Source: Variovorax beijingensis
Lineage (GTDB): Bacteria; Pseudomonadota; Gammaproteobacteria; Burkholderiales; Burkholderiaceae_C
Direction of reading: 5' to 3'
NCBI RefSeq assembly: GCF_003951285.1
Contig: NZ_RXFQ01000016.1
Coordinates: 1 to 64,000 of the forward strand
Length of the DNA: 64,000 bases
Position numbers and translations under genes: made by a program. The notes below the pieces were generated by a model. It ran no database searches. It saw only the letters and a program-made list of their open reading frames with translations, and was not told the DNA's origin. Positions 8,962-17,592 of the stretch are shown one piece after another (positions within the stretch are counted from its first letter, which is position 1; every line of letters starts with the position of its first letter).

Positions 8962-9840
8962 TCAACCCAGCGCGCGGCGCATCTCGATGTGCGGGATGCC
9001 GGCTTCCTCGAAGGGCTCGCCATGCACGGCGTAGCCCAGCCGCGCATAGAAGCGCTCCGCGCTGCGCTGCGCGTGCAGGCCGATCTCGCGGTCGCCGCGC
9101 GCCTTGGCGGCCGCCTCCAGTGCCTGCATCACGGCGGCGCCGTGGCCGCCGCTGCGCAGCGCGCGATGCACGGCCATGCGGCCGAGCATGGCCGTGCCGT
9201 CGACCGCATCGAGCAGCCGGCCGGTCGCAATCACCTGGCCGAGCCGGTTGCGGACCACCGCATGCAGCACGATGGCATCGTGCGCGTCCCACTCCAGTTC
9301 CTTGGGGATGTTCTGCTCCTCGATGAAGACCGCGCGGCGCAGCGCGCCCGCGCCTTCGCCCAGGGTTTTCCAGTCGCCCGTTTCCACCGTGCGCATCGGC
9401 TCGCCGGCTTCGAAGCCCGTGAGGATTTCGCGCAGTGCCGCGGGCACCGGCTTCGAGGTCTGCGTGGCCGGGTCGGCAAACACATAGACGAGTTCGCAGC
9501 CCACCAGGTACTGGTCCTGCCGGAACAGCGCGCCTTCGAAGACGATGGACGAGTTGCCGATGCGCGCGCACTTCATGGCCACGTCGATCACGTCGTCCAT
9601 GCGCGCCGAGGCGCGAAAGTCGACCGTGGCCTTGCGCACGTACAGGTCGCCGCCCAGCGCATGCATCGCCTCTTCGTACGGCAGCGCGAGCGCACGCCAA
9701 TAGTCGGCAACGGCGGTGTCGAAGTACATCAGGTAGTGCGCGTTGAACACGATCTTCTGCATGTCGACTTCGGCCCAGCGCACGCGCAGGCGGTGAAAGA
9801 AGCGGAAGTCTTTTCGTTGGGGCATGGTTTCGTCGGTCAT
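8962..9840 (-). CDS. Thioesterase (YbgC/FadM type) - GNAT acetyltransferase fusion
   Basis: This 292-residue protein joins two enzyme domains. Residues about 10-135 form a hotdog acyl-CoA thioesterase: RVRWAEVDMQKIVFNAHYLMYFD has the catalytic-type Asp in EVDMQ and the NAHY motif. Residues about 150-292 form an N-acetyltransferase with the acetyl-CoA loop RSGGHGAAV and the ERFYARLGY and GIPHIEMRR ending of ElaA/YjcF-like GNATs. No stop or start separates the halves. The ATG at 9840 overlaps the stop of the upstream esterase gene (ATGA), which fixes the start. The combined function is unknown. A role handling acyl-CoA released by the esterase is a guess. Confidence 0.88.
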   Translation of the reverse strand: MTDETMPQRKDFRFFHRLRVRWAEVDMQKIVFNAHYLMYFDTAVADYWRALALPYEEAMHALGGDLYVRKATVDFRASARMDDVIDVAMKCARIGNSSIVFEGALFRQDQYLVGCELVYVFADPATQTSKPVPAALREILTGFEAGEPMRTVETGDWKTLGEGAGALRRAVFIEEQNIPKELEWDAHDAIVLHAVVRNRLGQVIATGRLLDAVDGTAMLGRMAVHRALRSGGHGAAVMQALEAAAKARGDREIGLHAQRSAERFYARLGYAVHGEPFEEAGIPHIEMRRALG

Positions 9841-10814
9841 GGGTTCAGTGCTTCCTTGAGTGCACGGGCCGCGTCGTCCTGCGCCTGCAGCGCCTCGGGG
9901 ATGGCGCGGCCCATCTTCAGAAATTCGTGGATCACGCCGCGGTAGATCTCCAGATCGACCGCCACGCCCGCGGCGCGAAGCTTGTCGGCGTAGGCAATGC
10001 CTTCGTCCACCACCGGATCGCATTCGGCCAGGCCGATCCATGCGGGCGCCACGCCGTCGACGTCGTCGGCCAGCAGCGGCGCAAAGCGCCAGTCGTCGCG
10101 GTCGGCCGGCGTGCGCACGTACTGGCCGAAGAAATAGTCGATCAGCGCCTTGGTGAGCAGCGGGCCATGGGCGTAGCGCCGGTGCGAGGCGGTGTCCTGG
10201 TGCGCCGCGGTGCCGGGATAGATGAGCATCTGCAGCGCGAGCGGCAGGCCGGCGTCGCGCGCGAGGATGGCGCACACCGCGGCCAGCGTGCCGCCGGCGC
10301 TGTCGCCGCCCACCGCAAGGCGCTCGATGTCGACGCCGACGCGGCCGCCTTCGTGGGCGAGGAAGGCGAAGGCATCCCATGCGTCGTTCGATGCCGTCGG
10401 AAACCTGAACGCGGGTGCCAGCCTGTAGTCGACCGACACCACCGCGCAGCCGCTCTTGCTGCTCAGCACGCGGCACAGCGTGTCGTGCGTGCGGATGTTG
10501 CCGACCGTGAAGCCGCCGCCATGGAAATACATCAAGGCGGGCAGCACCGCCGTCGCCGACGGCGCGTAAAGCCGCGCCGGAATCGCGAAGCCATCGCGCG
10601 CCGGAATCGTGAAGTCGTCGACGCGCTCCAGCGCAGGCTTTTGCACTTCGAGCACGCCAGCGCCTTTTTCGTAGGCTGCCTTGGCCTCGTCGGGCGTGAG
10701 CTGGTCGAGCGAGGGATGGCCGGCCCGCGCCATCCGCTCGACCACGCCGGCCATCTTCGCGGTGAGCGGAGGCTGCCATGTGCCGGGCGCGACAGCGGCA
10801 AGGGTTTTGTTCAT
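9837..10814 (-). CDS. Alpha/beta hydrolase, HSL-type esterase
   Basis: This 325-residue esterase is of the hormone-sensitive-lipase (bacterial family IV) group. The oxyanion motif HGGGF is present at about residues 98-102. The nucleophile elbow is GGDSAGG, the acid is in ECDPVVDEG and the His is in VIHEFLKM, giving a full catalytic triad. It should hydrolyse short-chain esters in the cytoplasm. The ATG at 10814 is preferred over a TTG six bases upstream. Its stop overlaps the thioesterase-GNAT gene, so the pair is one operon, divergent from the iron alcohol dehydrogenase. Confidence 0.92.
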   Translation of the reverse strand: MNKTLAAVAPGTWQPPLTAKMAGVVERMARAGHPSLDQLTPDEAKAAYEKGAGVLEVQKPALERVDDFTIPARDGFAIPARLYAPSATAVLPALMYFHGGGFTVGNIRTHDTLCRVLSSKSGCAVVSVDYRLAPAFRFPTASNDAWDAFAFLAHEGGRVGVDIERLAVGGDSAGGTLAAVCAILARDAGLPLALQMLIYPGTAAHQDTASHRRYAHGPLLTKALIDYFFGQYVRTPADRDDWRFAPLLADDVDGVAPAWIGLAECDPVVDEGIAYADKLRAAGVAVDLEIYRGVIHEFLKMGRAIPEALQAQDDAARALKEALNP

Positions 10815-10883
10815 GTGCAAGACTGTCCCTGCTTGTTAGATTTGGGTGGTCTGCAATCGTACTGCCCCAGGCAAACCCACCTC

Positions 10884-12020
10884 ATGGCCCTCATCCAATA
10901 CCTCACCCAGATCCAGTTCGAATTCGGCGCCATCAAGCTGCTGTCCAGCGAATGCGCGCGCATCGGCATCAACCGGCCGCTGATCGTGACCGATGCCGGC
11001 GTGCGCGCGGCCGGCGTGCTGCAGAAGGCGCTCGATGCCATCGCCGATCTCGAGGTGGCGGTGTTCGACCAGACGCCGTCCAACCCGACCGAGGCTGCCG
11101 TGCGCGCGGCCGTCGAGCTGTACCGCAGCGGCCGCTGCGATGGCCTCATCGCCGTGGGCGGCGGCTCCGCCATCGACTGCGCCAAGGGCGTGGCCATCGC
11201 GGCCACGCACGAAGGTCCGCTCAAGACCTACGCCACCATCGAAGGCGGCTCGCCCAAGATCACCGATCGCGCAGTGCCGCTCATCGCGGTGCCCACCACC
11301 AGCGGCACCGGCAGCGAGGTGGCGCGCGGCGCCATCGTGATCGTCGACGATCACCGCAAGCTCGGCTTCCACAGCTGGTTCCTGATGCCCAAGGCCGCCA
11401 TCTGCGACCCCGAGCTCACGCTCGGCCTGCCGCCACGGCTCACCGCCGCCACCGGCATGGACGCGATCGCGCACTGCATGGAAACCTTCATGTCGGCCGC
11501 CTTCAATCCGCCGGCCGACGGCATCGGCCTGGACGGCCTGGAGCGCGCCTGGCTGCACATCGAGCGCGCCACCAAGGACGGCAGCGACCGCGAGGCGCGC
11601 CTCAATCTCATGAGCGCCTCGATGCAGGGCGCCATGGCGTTCCAGAAGGGCCTGGGCTGCGTGCATTCGCTGAGCCACAGCCTGGGCGGCGTCGATCCGC
11701 GCCTGCACCACGGCACGCTCAACGCCCTCTTCCTGCCGGCCGTGATCCACTTCAACGCCGGTGCCGAATCGGTGCAGAAGGAGCAGCGGCTGCAGCGCAT
11801 GGCGCGGGCCATGCACCTCGATTCGCCCGGCGATCTCGGCGACGCGATCCGCGACATGAACGCGCGCCTGGGCCTGCCCAAGGGCCTGGCCGAGGTGGGC
11901 GTCACGCCCGCCCTGTTCGAGCAGATCATCGACGGCGCCGTGGCCGACCACTGCCACAAGACCAACCCGCGGCTGGCTTCGCGCGACGACTACAAGGCGA
12001 TGCTCGAAGCCTCGATGTAA
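10884..12020 (+). CDS. Iron-containing alcohol dehydrogenase
   Basis: This 378-residue group III (Fe-ADH) dehydrogenase oxidises or reduces an alcohol/aldehyde with NAD(P). The nucleotide-binding GGGSAIDCAKG loop is followed by the TTSGTGSEV signature. The metal site is in MDAIAHCMETF, HSLSHSLGG and HHGTLNALFLP. The length is usual. The closest functional classes I know of are 4-hydroxybutyrate dehydrogenase and related enzymes, but the substrate cannot be told. The start is the ATG at 10884. It is divergent from the esterase operon. Confidence 0.92.
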   Translation: MALIQYLTQIQFEFGAIKLLSSECARIGINRPLIVTDAGVRAAGVLQKALDAIADLEVAVFDQTPSNPTEAAVRAAVELYRSGRCDGLIAVGGGSAIDCAKGVAIAATHEGPLKTYATIEGGSPKITDRAVPLIAVPTTSGTGSEVARGAIVIVDDHRKLGFHSWFLMPKAAICDPELTLGLPPRLTAATGMDAIAHCMETFMSAAFNPPADGIGLDGLERAWLHIERATKDGSDREARLNLMSASMQGAMAFQKGLGCVHSLSHSLGGVDPRLHHGTLNALFLPAVIHFNAGAESVQKEQRLQRMARAMHLDSPGDLGDAIRDMNARLGLPKGLAEVGVTPALFEQIIDGAVADHCHKTNPRLASRDDYKAMLEASM

Positions 12021-12101
12021 GGGCTTTGTTTGCCCCATGCTTCAGAGGGCGGAATCCCTCTCGCGTCATGTATGTGACATAAGGAATTTCTAGACTGGCA
12101 A

Positions 12102-12114
12102 GCGAAGGCTTCGC
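12102..12114. repeat. Short perfect inverted repeat before vgrG
   Basis: GCGAAG-G-CTTCGC forms a 6-base perfect inverted repeat in the 129-base gap upstream of vgrG. A second small dyad (AGAGGG/CCCTCT around cggaat) lies at about 12046-12063. Either could be part of the iron-ADH terminator or the vgrG control region; neither has a T-run. Confidence 0.4.
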
Positions 12115-12149
12115 ATCCGCAGAAGCCCCAAGGGCCAGGGAAATTTCGA

Positions 12150-14492
12150 ATGCCACGTACCGTCCAGGTTCACACCGCACTCAACGCCGAGCAGCTGAAG
12201 TTCCGCGCGATGCGGGGACAGGAAGGCCTCTCGCAGCTTTTCGAGTTCGAGGTGGACATGGTCAGCCCGAGCTTCAGCCTCGACCTGAAGAAACTGCTGG
12301 GCACATCGCTCACGCTCGAACTGCAGGACGAAGGCGCATCGCGCTTTCTCAACGGCACCGTGGTGCGCTTCGAGCTGGTGGGCCGCGCCAACGAAACCGG
12401 CCGCCACTACATCTACCGCGCACTGGTGCAGCCGTGGCTCTGGTACCTCACGCGCACCACCGACTGCCGCATCTTCCAGAACAAGAGCGTGCCCGACGTG
12501 CTCGAAGAGGTGCTCGGCAAATACGGCTTCGAATACGAGAAGCGCCTCACCGGCAGCTACCGGCCGTGGGAATACTGCGTGCAGTACCAGGAGAGCGACT
12601 TCGCCTTCGTCTGCCGCCTCATGGAGCACGAGGGCATCGCCTACCACTTCGAGCACCGCAACGGCTCGCACCTGCTGGTGCTGGCCGACGACGTCGGCGG
12701 CTACAGCACCCTGCCGGGCCACGCCACCATCGCCTACCGTCCGCGCGACCGTGTGGTGAATGCCATGGAGCCCTGCATCGACCAGTGGCGCATCTCGGAG
12801 CAGATCACCTCGGGCCGCGTGATGCTCGACGACTTCGACTTCAGGAAGTCGCGCGCCTCGCTCCAGAGCGTGCAGCAGGACCCGAAAAGCCACGACCATT
12901 CGAGCTACGAAGTCTATGAATGGCTGGGCGGCTACAGCGAGAACGACCAGGGCGACAGCTACGCGAAGATCCGCCTGCAGGAGCTGCAGTGCGCGCACGA
13001 ACTGGCCACGGGGCACACCAACGTGGCGGGCATGGCGCCGGGCTACCTGTTCCAGATGACGCACTGCCCGCGCGAGGCCGACAACCGCGAATACCTCGTC
13101 ACCCAGACCCGCTACGACCTGCAGGAGCCCGAGTACTCCACCGGCGGCACGGCCGAATCGGTGTGCGAGTTCGACTTCACCGTGCTGCCCTCCAGCGTGC
13201 CCTACCGCCCCGCGCGCAAGACGCCCAAGCCGCGCACCAACGGCCCGCAGACCGCCACTGTCGTCGGCCCCGAAGAGATCTGGACCGACCGCTTCGGCCG
13301 CGTGAAGCTGCAATTCCGCTGGGACCGCTACGGCCAGTCGGACGAGAACAGCTCGTGCTGGGTGCGCGTGTCGAGCAACTGGGCCGGGGCCAACTACGGC
13401 ACCATGCATATGCCGCGCGTGGGCCAGGAAGTGATCGTCGATTTCATCGGCGGCGAACCCGACCGTCCCATCATCACCGGCCGCGTCTACAACAACGACC
13501 AGATGCCGCCGTGGGAGCTGCCCGCCAATGCCACGGCCAGCGGCATCCTCACGCGATCGAGCAGCGGCGGTGCGGCCAACCAGGCCAACATGCTGCGCTT
13601 CGAGGACCGCACGGGCGCCGAGCAGATCCTGCTGCATGCCGAGCGCAATCTCGACGTGGAAGTGGAAGCCGACGAAACGCACACCACCGGCGGCACCCGC
13701 ACCACCCTCGTCAAGGGCCACGAGTCGGCCACCTACCAGAGCGGCGAGACGCGGGACATCACCGCGGGCGCGAAAGAAACCATTGCCGGCGGCGACACGC
13801 GCGACGTGACCGGCGGCTTCAGCGAAACGGTCAGCGGCGGCGTCACGCAGACCATTTCGGGCGGCAAGAAGCGCACGCTCAGCGGCGGGCTGAACGACAC
13901 CATCACGGGCGGCGTGCAGCTCGCCATCACCGGCGGCTTCCACGGCACCATCGATGGACAGGAGATCCGCTTCGTAAGCGGCGGACGCAACGACACCATC
14001 GACACCTCGAACACCGTGCTGGTCAACGGTCCCTCGAACACCACGGTGACCGGTCCGACGGTGCACACCTCCCCGGATGTGACCTTCAACACGACGAACC
14101 ACATCCACAACACGACGCAGCACGTCATCAACACCAACGTCTACAACACGACGTCGAACACCTACAACAACCTGACGGTCAACTACACCAACAACTCCGC
14201 CACCTACACCAACAACTACTCCAAGAGCAGCGACTGGAGGTGGTTCCGCCTGGGCGGCACCGGCCTGAACATGGACGTGTCGGGCATTTCGCTGGGCGTG
14301 GTGGCCGTGCGTTCGATGGCCATCGGCGTGCAGGCGCAGGCCATCGGCGTGAAGCTGGAGGCTGTGGGCGCGGAGTGGAAGAACAAGGCAATGTCGCTGG
14401 GGGATGCCGGTGCGCTCATCCAGCTCGTGGGCACGGAGATCAAGACGGGCGGCCTGCGCGCCGGCATCCAGGCGCTCAAGATCCTGCTCTGA
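12150..14492 (+). CDS. vgrG: Type VI secretion tip protein VgrG with extended C-terminus
   Basis: This 780-residue spike protein sits at the tip of the type VI secretion tube. Residues about 1-360 are the gp27-like base (LSQLFEFEVDMVS, YCVQYQESDFAFVCRLMEHEG). The gp5-like OB fold is about 367-450 (TDRFGRVKLQFRWDR, WAGANYGTMHMPRVGQEV). From about 505 to 605 there are short repeats of ITGG/VSGG type that should form the triangular beta-needle. Residues about 647-693 are strikingly rich in Asn, Thr and Tyr, and the final 80 residues are Gly/Ala/Val-rich. This tail is longer than in a minimal VgrG and could carry or contact cargo. It is the first gene of a six-gene operon. Confidence 0.95.
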   Translation: MPRTVQVHTALNAEQLKFRAMRGQEGLSQLFEFEVDMVSPSFSLDLKKLLGTSLTLELQDEGASRFLNGTVVRFELVGRANETGRHYIYRALVQPWLWYLTRTTDCRIFQNKSVPDVLEEVLGKYGFEYEKRLTGSYRPWEYCVQYQESDFAFVCRLMEHEGIAYHFEHRNGSHLLVLADDVGGYSTLPGHATIAYRPRDRVVNAMEPCIDQWRISEQITSGRVMLDDFDFRKSRASLQSVQQDPKSHDHSSYEVYEWLGGYSENDQGDSYAKIRLQELQCAHELATGHTNVAGMAPGYLFQMTHCPREADNREYLVTQTRYDLQEPEYSTGGTAESVCEFDFTVLPSSVPYRPARKTPKPRTNGPQTATVVGPEEIWTDRFGRVKLQFRWDRYGQSDENSSCWVRVSSNWAGANYGTMHMPRVGQEVIVDFIGGEPDRPIITGRVYNNDQMPPWELPANATASGILTRSSSGGAANQANMLRFEDRTGAEQILLHAERNLDVEVEADETHTTGGTRTTLVKGHESATYQSGETRDITAGAKETIAGGDTRDVTGGFSETVSGGVTQTISGGKKRTLSGGLNDTITGGVQLAITGGFHGTIDGQEIRFVSGGRNDTIDTSNTVLVNGPSNTTVTGPTVHTSPDVTFNTTNHIHNTTQHVINTNVYNTTSNTYNNLTVNYTNNSATYTNNYSKSSDWRWFRLGGTGLNMDVSGISLGVVAVRSMAIGVQAQAIGVKLEAVGAEWKNKAMSLGDAGALIQLVGTEIKTGGLRAGIQALKILL

Positions 14493-14495
14493 AGC

Positions 14496-14939
14496 GTGGA
14501 AAACGTGCTCGAGATCGTGCTGTGGGGGGTGTTCGGCATCGTCAGCCTGGGCGTGATCGCGCTCGCCGCAATCGTGCTCGCGGTGTCGCTGATGAGCCAT
14601 CGCGCCTATGCAGAGGAAGGCCGGCTGTGGCAGCAGCTGCAGGCCAGCGGGCGCCCGCTGCAGGGCGTCGCGGTTTCCCTGGCGCGCTCGCCCACCGGCT
14701 ACTCCCGGCGCGGCCCCGTCGGGCAGCGCATGACGGCCGTGCAGCTGGGCGTCGCCTACGTCGATGCCGCCGGCATCGAGCAGCAGACCACCTTGCGCAC
14801 GCTCATCGACGAGGACCTGCTGGCCCATTTTTCCGCGGGCCGGCCCGACATTCATCTGCTGCAGGACCCGCAAGACCCCTCGCGACTGGCCATCGACCGC
14901 AGCCACACCCCGCTGGAGATCCGCGGCGCAAGGCGCTGA
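14496..14939 (+). CDS. Small membrane protein of the T6SS operon, unknown
   Basis: This 147-residue protein has one transmembrane helix (residues about 5-32). A soluble domain of about 110 residues follows, containing an LWQQLQASGRPLQGVAVS segment and a TLIDEDLLAHFSAGRPDIHLL segment. I do not recognise a family. The GTG start at 14496 lies three bases after the vgrG stop, and the next gene starts eight bases after its end, so it belongs firmly to the operon. An immunity protein, an effector chaperone or an assembly factor would all fit the position; none is shown by sequence. Confidence 0.8.
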   Translation: MENVLEIVLWGVFGIVSLGVIALAAIVLAVSLMSHRAYAEEGRLWQQLQASGRPLQGVAVSLARSPTGYSRRGPVGQRMTAVQLGVAYVDAAGIEQQTTLRTLIDEDLLAHFSAGRPDIHLLQDPQDPSRLAIDRSHTPLEIRGARR

Positions 14940-14946
14940 TCCCGCC

Positions 14947-17592
14947 GTGAAAACCATCAAGCCCCTGCGCCTGAGCGTCCTGACGCGACCCTTCCTGCGC
15001 GCGCAAAGCCAGCGTCTCGCGCTCACCGTGATCGGCATGCACACCCTCGGCGAAGGGGGTGTGCTGCTGCCGGAGACGGAGCTCTGGAAGACCGTCTCTG
15101 CCGAACTGGGAAACCAGTCCGCGATCGATCTCGGCATTCCCAAGCTGCGGCCCGAATTCCTGGTGAGCGGCCAGGCCTACACCTGCCACCAGCAGGACAA
15201 GACACGCTGCGCGGTCGACCTGCGCGTCGGCAACTTGCGACGCCAGTTCCTCGTTTCGGGCGACCGCTACTGGCTGGATGGCCGCGCCACCGAGCCGCAG
15301 GCTTTCGACACCATGCGCCTGGACTGGCGGCACGCGTTCGGTGGCCCCGGCTTTGCCGCCAACCCCGCGGGCATCGGGTATGCACCCGAGATGGTCAATG
15401 GCCTGCTGGTGCAGCGGCTGCCCAACGTCGAACGCCCGGGCGATGGCATGGACCGCCCCGACCGCAGGCCGGTCCCGGCCTGCCCGGGTGCGATGGACGT
15501 CGATCTGCCCGAACGCCTGAAGCTGCTGGGAACGGACTACGGCGACCAGTGGCGCGAGACGCTCTACCCCGGCTTTGCGCGCGACATGGACTGGCAGTTC
15601 TTCAACGCTGCGGCTGCGGAACAGCGCTGGAACGACGAACTGTCCATTCCCGCAGCCGCGCCCTACGAGATCTGGAACATGCACCCAAAGCATGCGGTGC
15701 TGCGCGGACGGCTTCCGGATCTGCGCGCACGCGGCTTCGTGGCGAGAAAGTCTGCGCGGCCCCTTGCGCTGGAAGAGGTGCCGCTGCGGCTGACCACCGC
15801 CTGGTTCTTCCCGCACATGGCGCAGGTCATGCTGATCTTTCACGGCGAGACGCTCATCGCCCAGGACGATGCCGCGGATATCACGCATGTCATGCCGGCG
15901 ATGGAGGCGGCAGACAGCCCGCTGCGCCCCCTCTCCCACTACGAGAAGGTCTTCGAGAATCGCTGCAACCTGGAGAAGGGCGCGATCCATGCGCTCCTCG
16001 ACGAGGAACTGCTGCCGGCCTCGGCCATCGGCCCCTGGCTGGACCAGATCGACGCGCGCGAATCGATCCTGGCGAGGAACATCAAGGACAAGGGCGAGCG
16101 CCTGCGCGCCGAACTGACGGCGCGCGGCCTGGAGGCCGGCCACAAGGCGCGCCATTTCCGGGAACGGCCCCTGCCGAAGCCTTTCGACAAGATGCCCACG
16201 CTGGCCGAACTGCCCGAGTTCATCGACAAGACACGCGCCTACCAGCGCGAACAGGAACGCAAGCTGGAGGAAGCCAGGCAGGAGGTCGCGAAGGCGGCCC
16301 GGGACAACGCATCCGAATCGCGCAAGGCGGGCTTCGACAGCAGCCGGATCACCGAGGAAAGCCAGAACGCGCAGCTCAAGGGCCCGCCGAAATTCGAGGC
16401 CGAGACGATCGTCAAGGGCCTGGCCGGCATCGCCGCGGCCACGGGCACCCCGGCCATGAGCGCCGCCGAGCACGCCGAGCTGCAGGCCCTCGGGCAGCGG
16501 GGCCGGCAGGACATGCTGACGCTGTACCGCATGGCGGCCCACCACCAGGCCGCTGCCGATCCGATGGCTGCCGAACAGAATGCGCAGGCGCGCGAACGCG
16601 TGCTCGCCGCCATGGCCGCGGACCGCGATCTGTCCGCCATGGATCTGACGGGCTGCGACCTGTCGGGCCTCGATCTGCGGGGCGCCCGCATGCACCGGAC
16701 CTTGCTCGAAGGCGCCCGTCTCCAGGGCACCCGCCTGGATGGCGCCGACCTGAGCCAATCGGTGCTGGTGCGCGCCGACCTGCGCCAGGCCTCGTTGACG
16801 GGCTGCAACCTGGAGCGTGCCAACCTCAGCCTCGCGCGCTGCGAAAACACCAACTTCACGCAGGCCCGCTTCGAGCGCACGCAGATGGAAAAGCTGCGAC
16901 TCGACGGCTGCTGTCTCGACGAAGCGAAGTGGAGCCATCTGTTGCTGCAGGGGATCGAACTCGCGGATTGCAGCCTGCGGCGCGCCGACCTCCGCTACGT
17001 GAGCATGGCCGAACACTGCCGGCTGGCGCGCTGCGACTTCGGCGAGGCACGCCTGGAAAAGGTGCTGTTCGTGCAGGCCGAATTCGAGTCGGTGGATTTT
17101 TCCGGCGCCACCATCGAAGCCTGCAGCTGGGCCCACACTCCGCTGCACAAGGGCATCCGGTTCCGGCGTGCCATGCTCAAGACCACCAGCTTCGTCGGCA
17201 CCACGGATCTTCGCGGGGCCGACTTCGAGGATGCCACGCTGGTGCATTGCACCCTGCGCGAGCTGCCGCTCGACGGCGCGAACTTCAGGCGGGCCACGCT
17301 CGATACCTGCGATTTCTCCTGCGCGTCGCTCAAGGGCGCGGACCTGCGCGCGGCAGCGGCGCCCGACAGCCTCTTCATCCGCGCCGATTTCACGCGTGCC
17401 TCCCTGCGGCTCGCCAACCTCATGAATGCCAACCTTCAGAAGGCCTGCCTGGCCGATGCCGACCTGGGCGGGGCCAACCTGTTCCGAGCCGATGTCTCCC
17501 AGATCCTCATCACCCCCGGCACGATCACCCTGGGTGCCCACATCGACCAGATGAAAACTCTGCCCCGGCGCCCCGAGGCGGGCGGCGCGTGA
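14947..17592 (+). CDS. DUF2169 - pentapeptide repeat fusion, T6SS accessory
   Basis: This 881-residue protein has an N-terminal DUF2169 domain (residues about 10-300; note MRLDWRHAFGGPGFAANPAGIGY). A charged, probably coiled linker follows (about 430-460, QREQERKLEEARQEVAKAA). A pentapeptide-repeat region runs from about 560 to 870 (DLSGLDLRGARMHRTLLEGA, ANLSLARCENTNF), predicted to form a right-handed quadrilateral helix. DUF2169 proteins are found with VgrG and DUF4150 genes and act as adaptors loading effectors on the spike. No nuclease, lipase or amidase motif is visible. The GTG start at 14947 has the correct spacing after the previous gene. Its stop overlaps the next gene (GTGA). Confidence 0.9.
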   Translation: MKTIKPLRLSVLTRPFLRAQSQRLALTVIGMHTLGEGGVLLPETELWKTVSAELGNQSAIDLGIPKLRPEFLVSGQAYTCHQQDKTRCAVDLRVGNLRRQFLVSGDRYWLDGRATEPQAFDTMRLDWRHAFGGPGFAANPAGIGYAPEMVNGLLVQRLPNVERPGDGMDRPDRRPVPACPGAMDVDLPERLKLLGTDYGDQWRETLYPGFARDMDWQFFNAAAAEQRWNDELSIPAAAPYEIWNMHPKHAVLRGRLPDLRARGFVARKSARPLALEEVPLRLTTAWFFPHMAQVMLIFHGETLIAQDDAADITHVMPAMEAADSPLRPLSHYEKVFENRCNLEKGAIHALLDEELLPASAIGPWLDQIDARESILARNIKDKGERLRAELTARGLEAGHKARHFRERPLPKPFDKMPTLAELPEFIDKTRAYQREQERKLEEARQEVAKAARDNASESRKAGFDSSRITEESQNAQLKGPPKFEAETIVKGLAGIAAATGTPAMSAAEHAELQALGQRGRQDMLTLYRMAAHHQAAADPMAAEQNAQARERVLAAMAADRDLSAMDLTGCDLSGLDLRGARMHRTLLEGARLQGTRLDGADLSQSVLVRADLRQASLTGCNLERANLSLARCENTNFTQARFERTQMEKLRLDGCCLDEAKWSHLLLQGIELADCSLRRADLRYVSMAEHCRLARCDFGEARLEKVLFVQAEFESVDFSGATIEACSWAHTPLHKGIRFRRAMLKTTSFVGTTDLRGADFEDATLVHCTLRELPLDGANFRRATLDTCDFSCASLKGADLRAAAAPDSLFIRADFTRASLRLANLMNANLQKACLADADLGGANLFRADVSQILITPGTITLGAHIDQMKTLPRRPEAGGA

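Noticed and set aside
8962-9840. Thioesterase and GNAT as two genes
   Set aside because: No stop or frame change separates the domains and the linker is short and in frame.
12096-12115. A sigma-54-like promoter before vgrG (TGGCA...GC)
   Set aside because: The GG to GC spacing is nine bases, not ten, and the -12 TTGC block is missing.
14803-17541. A 900-residue open frame on the minus strand
   Set aside because: It is antisense to the DUF2169-pentapeptide gene and mirrors its repeats; no family features.
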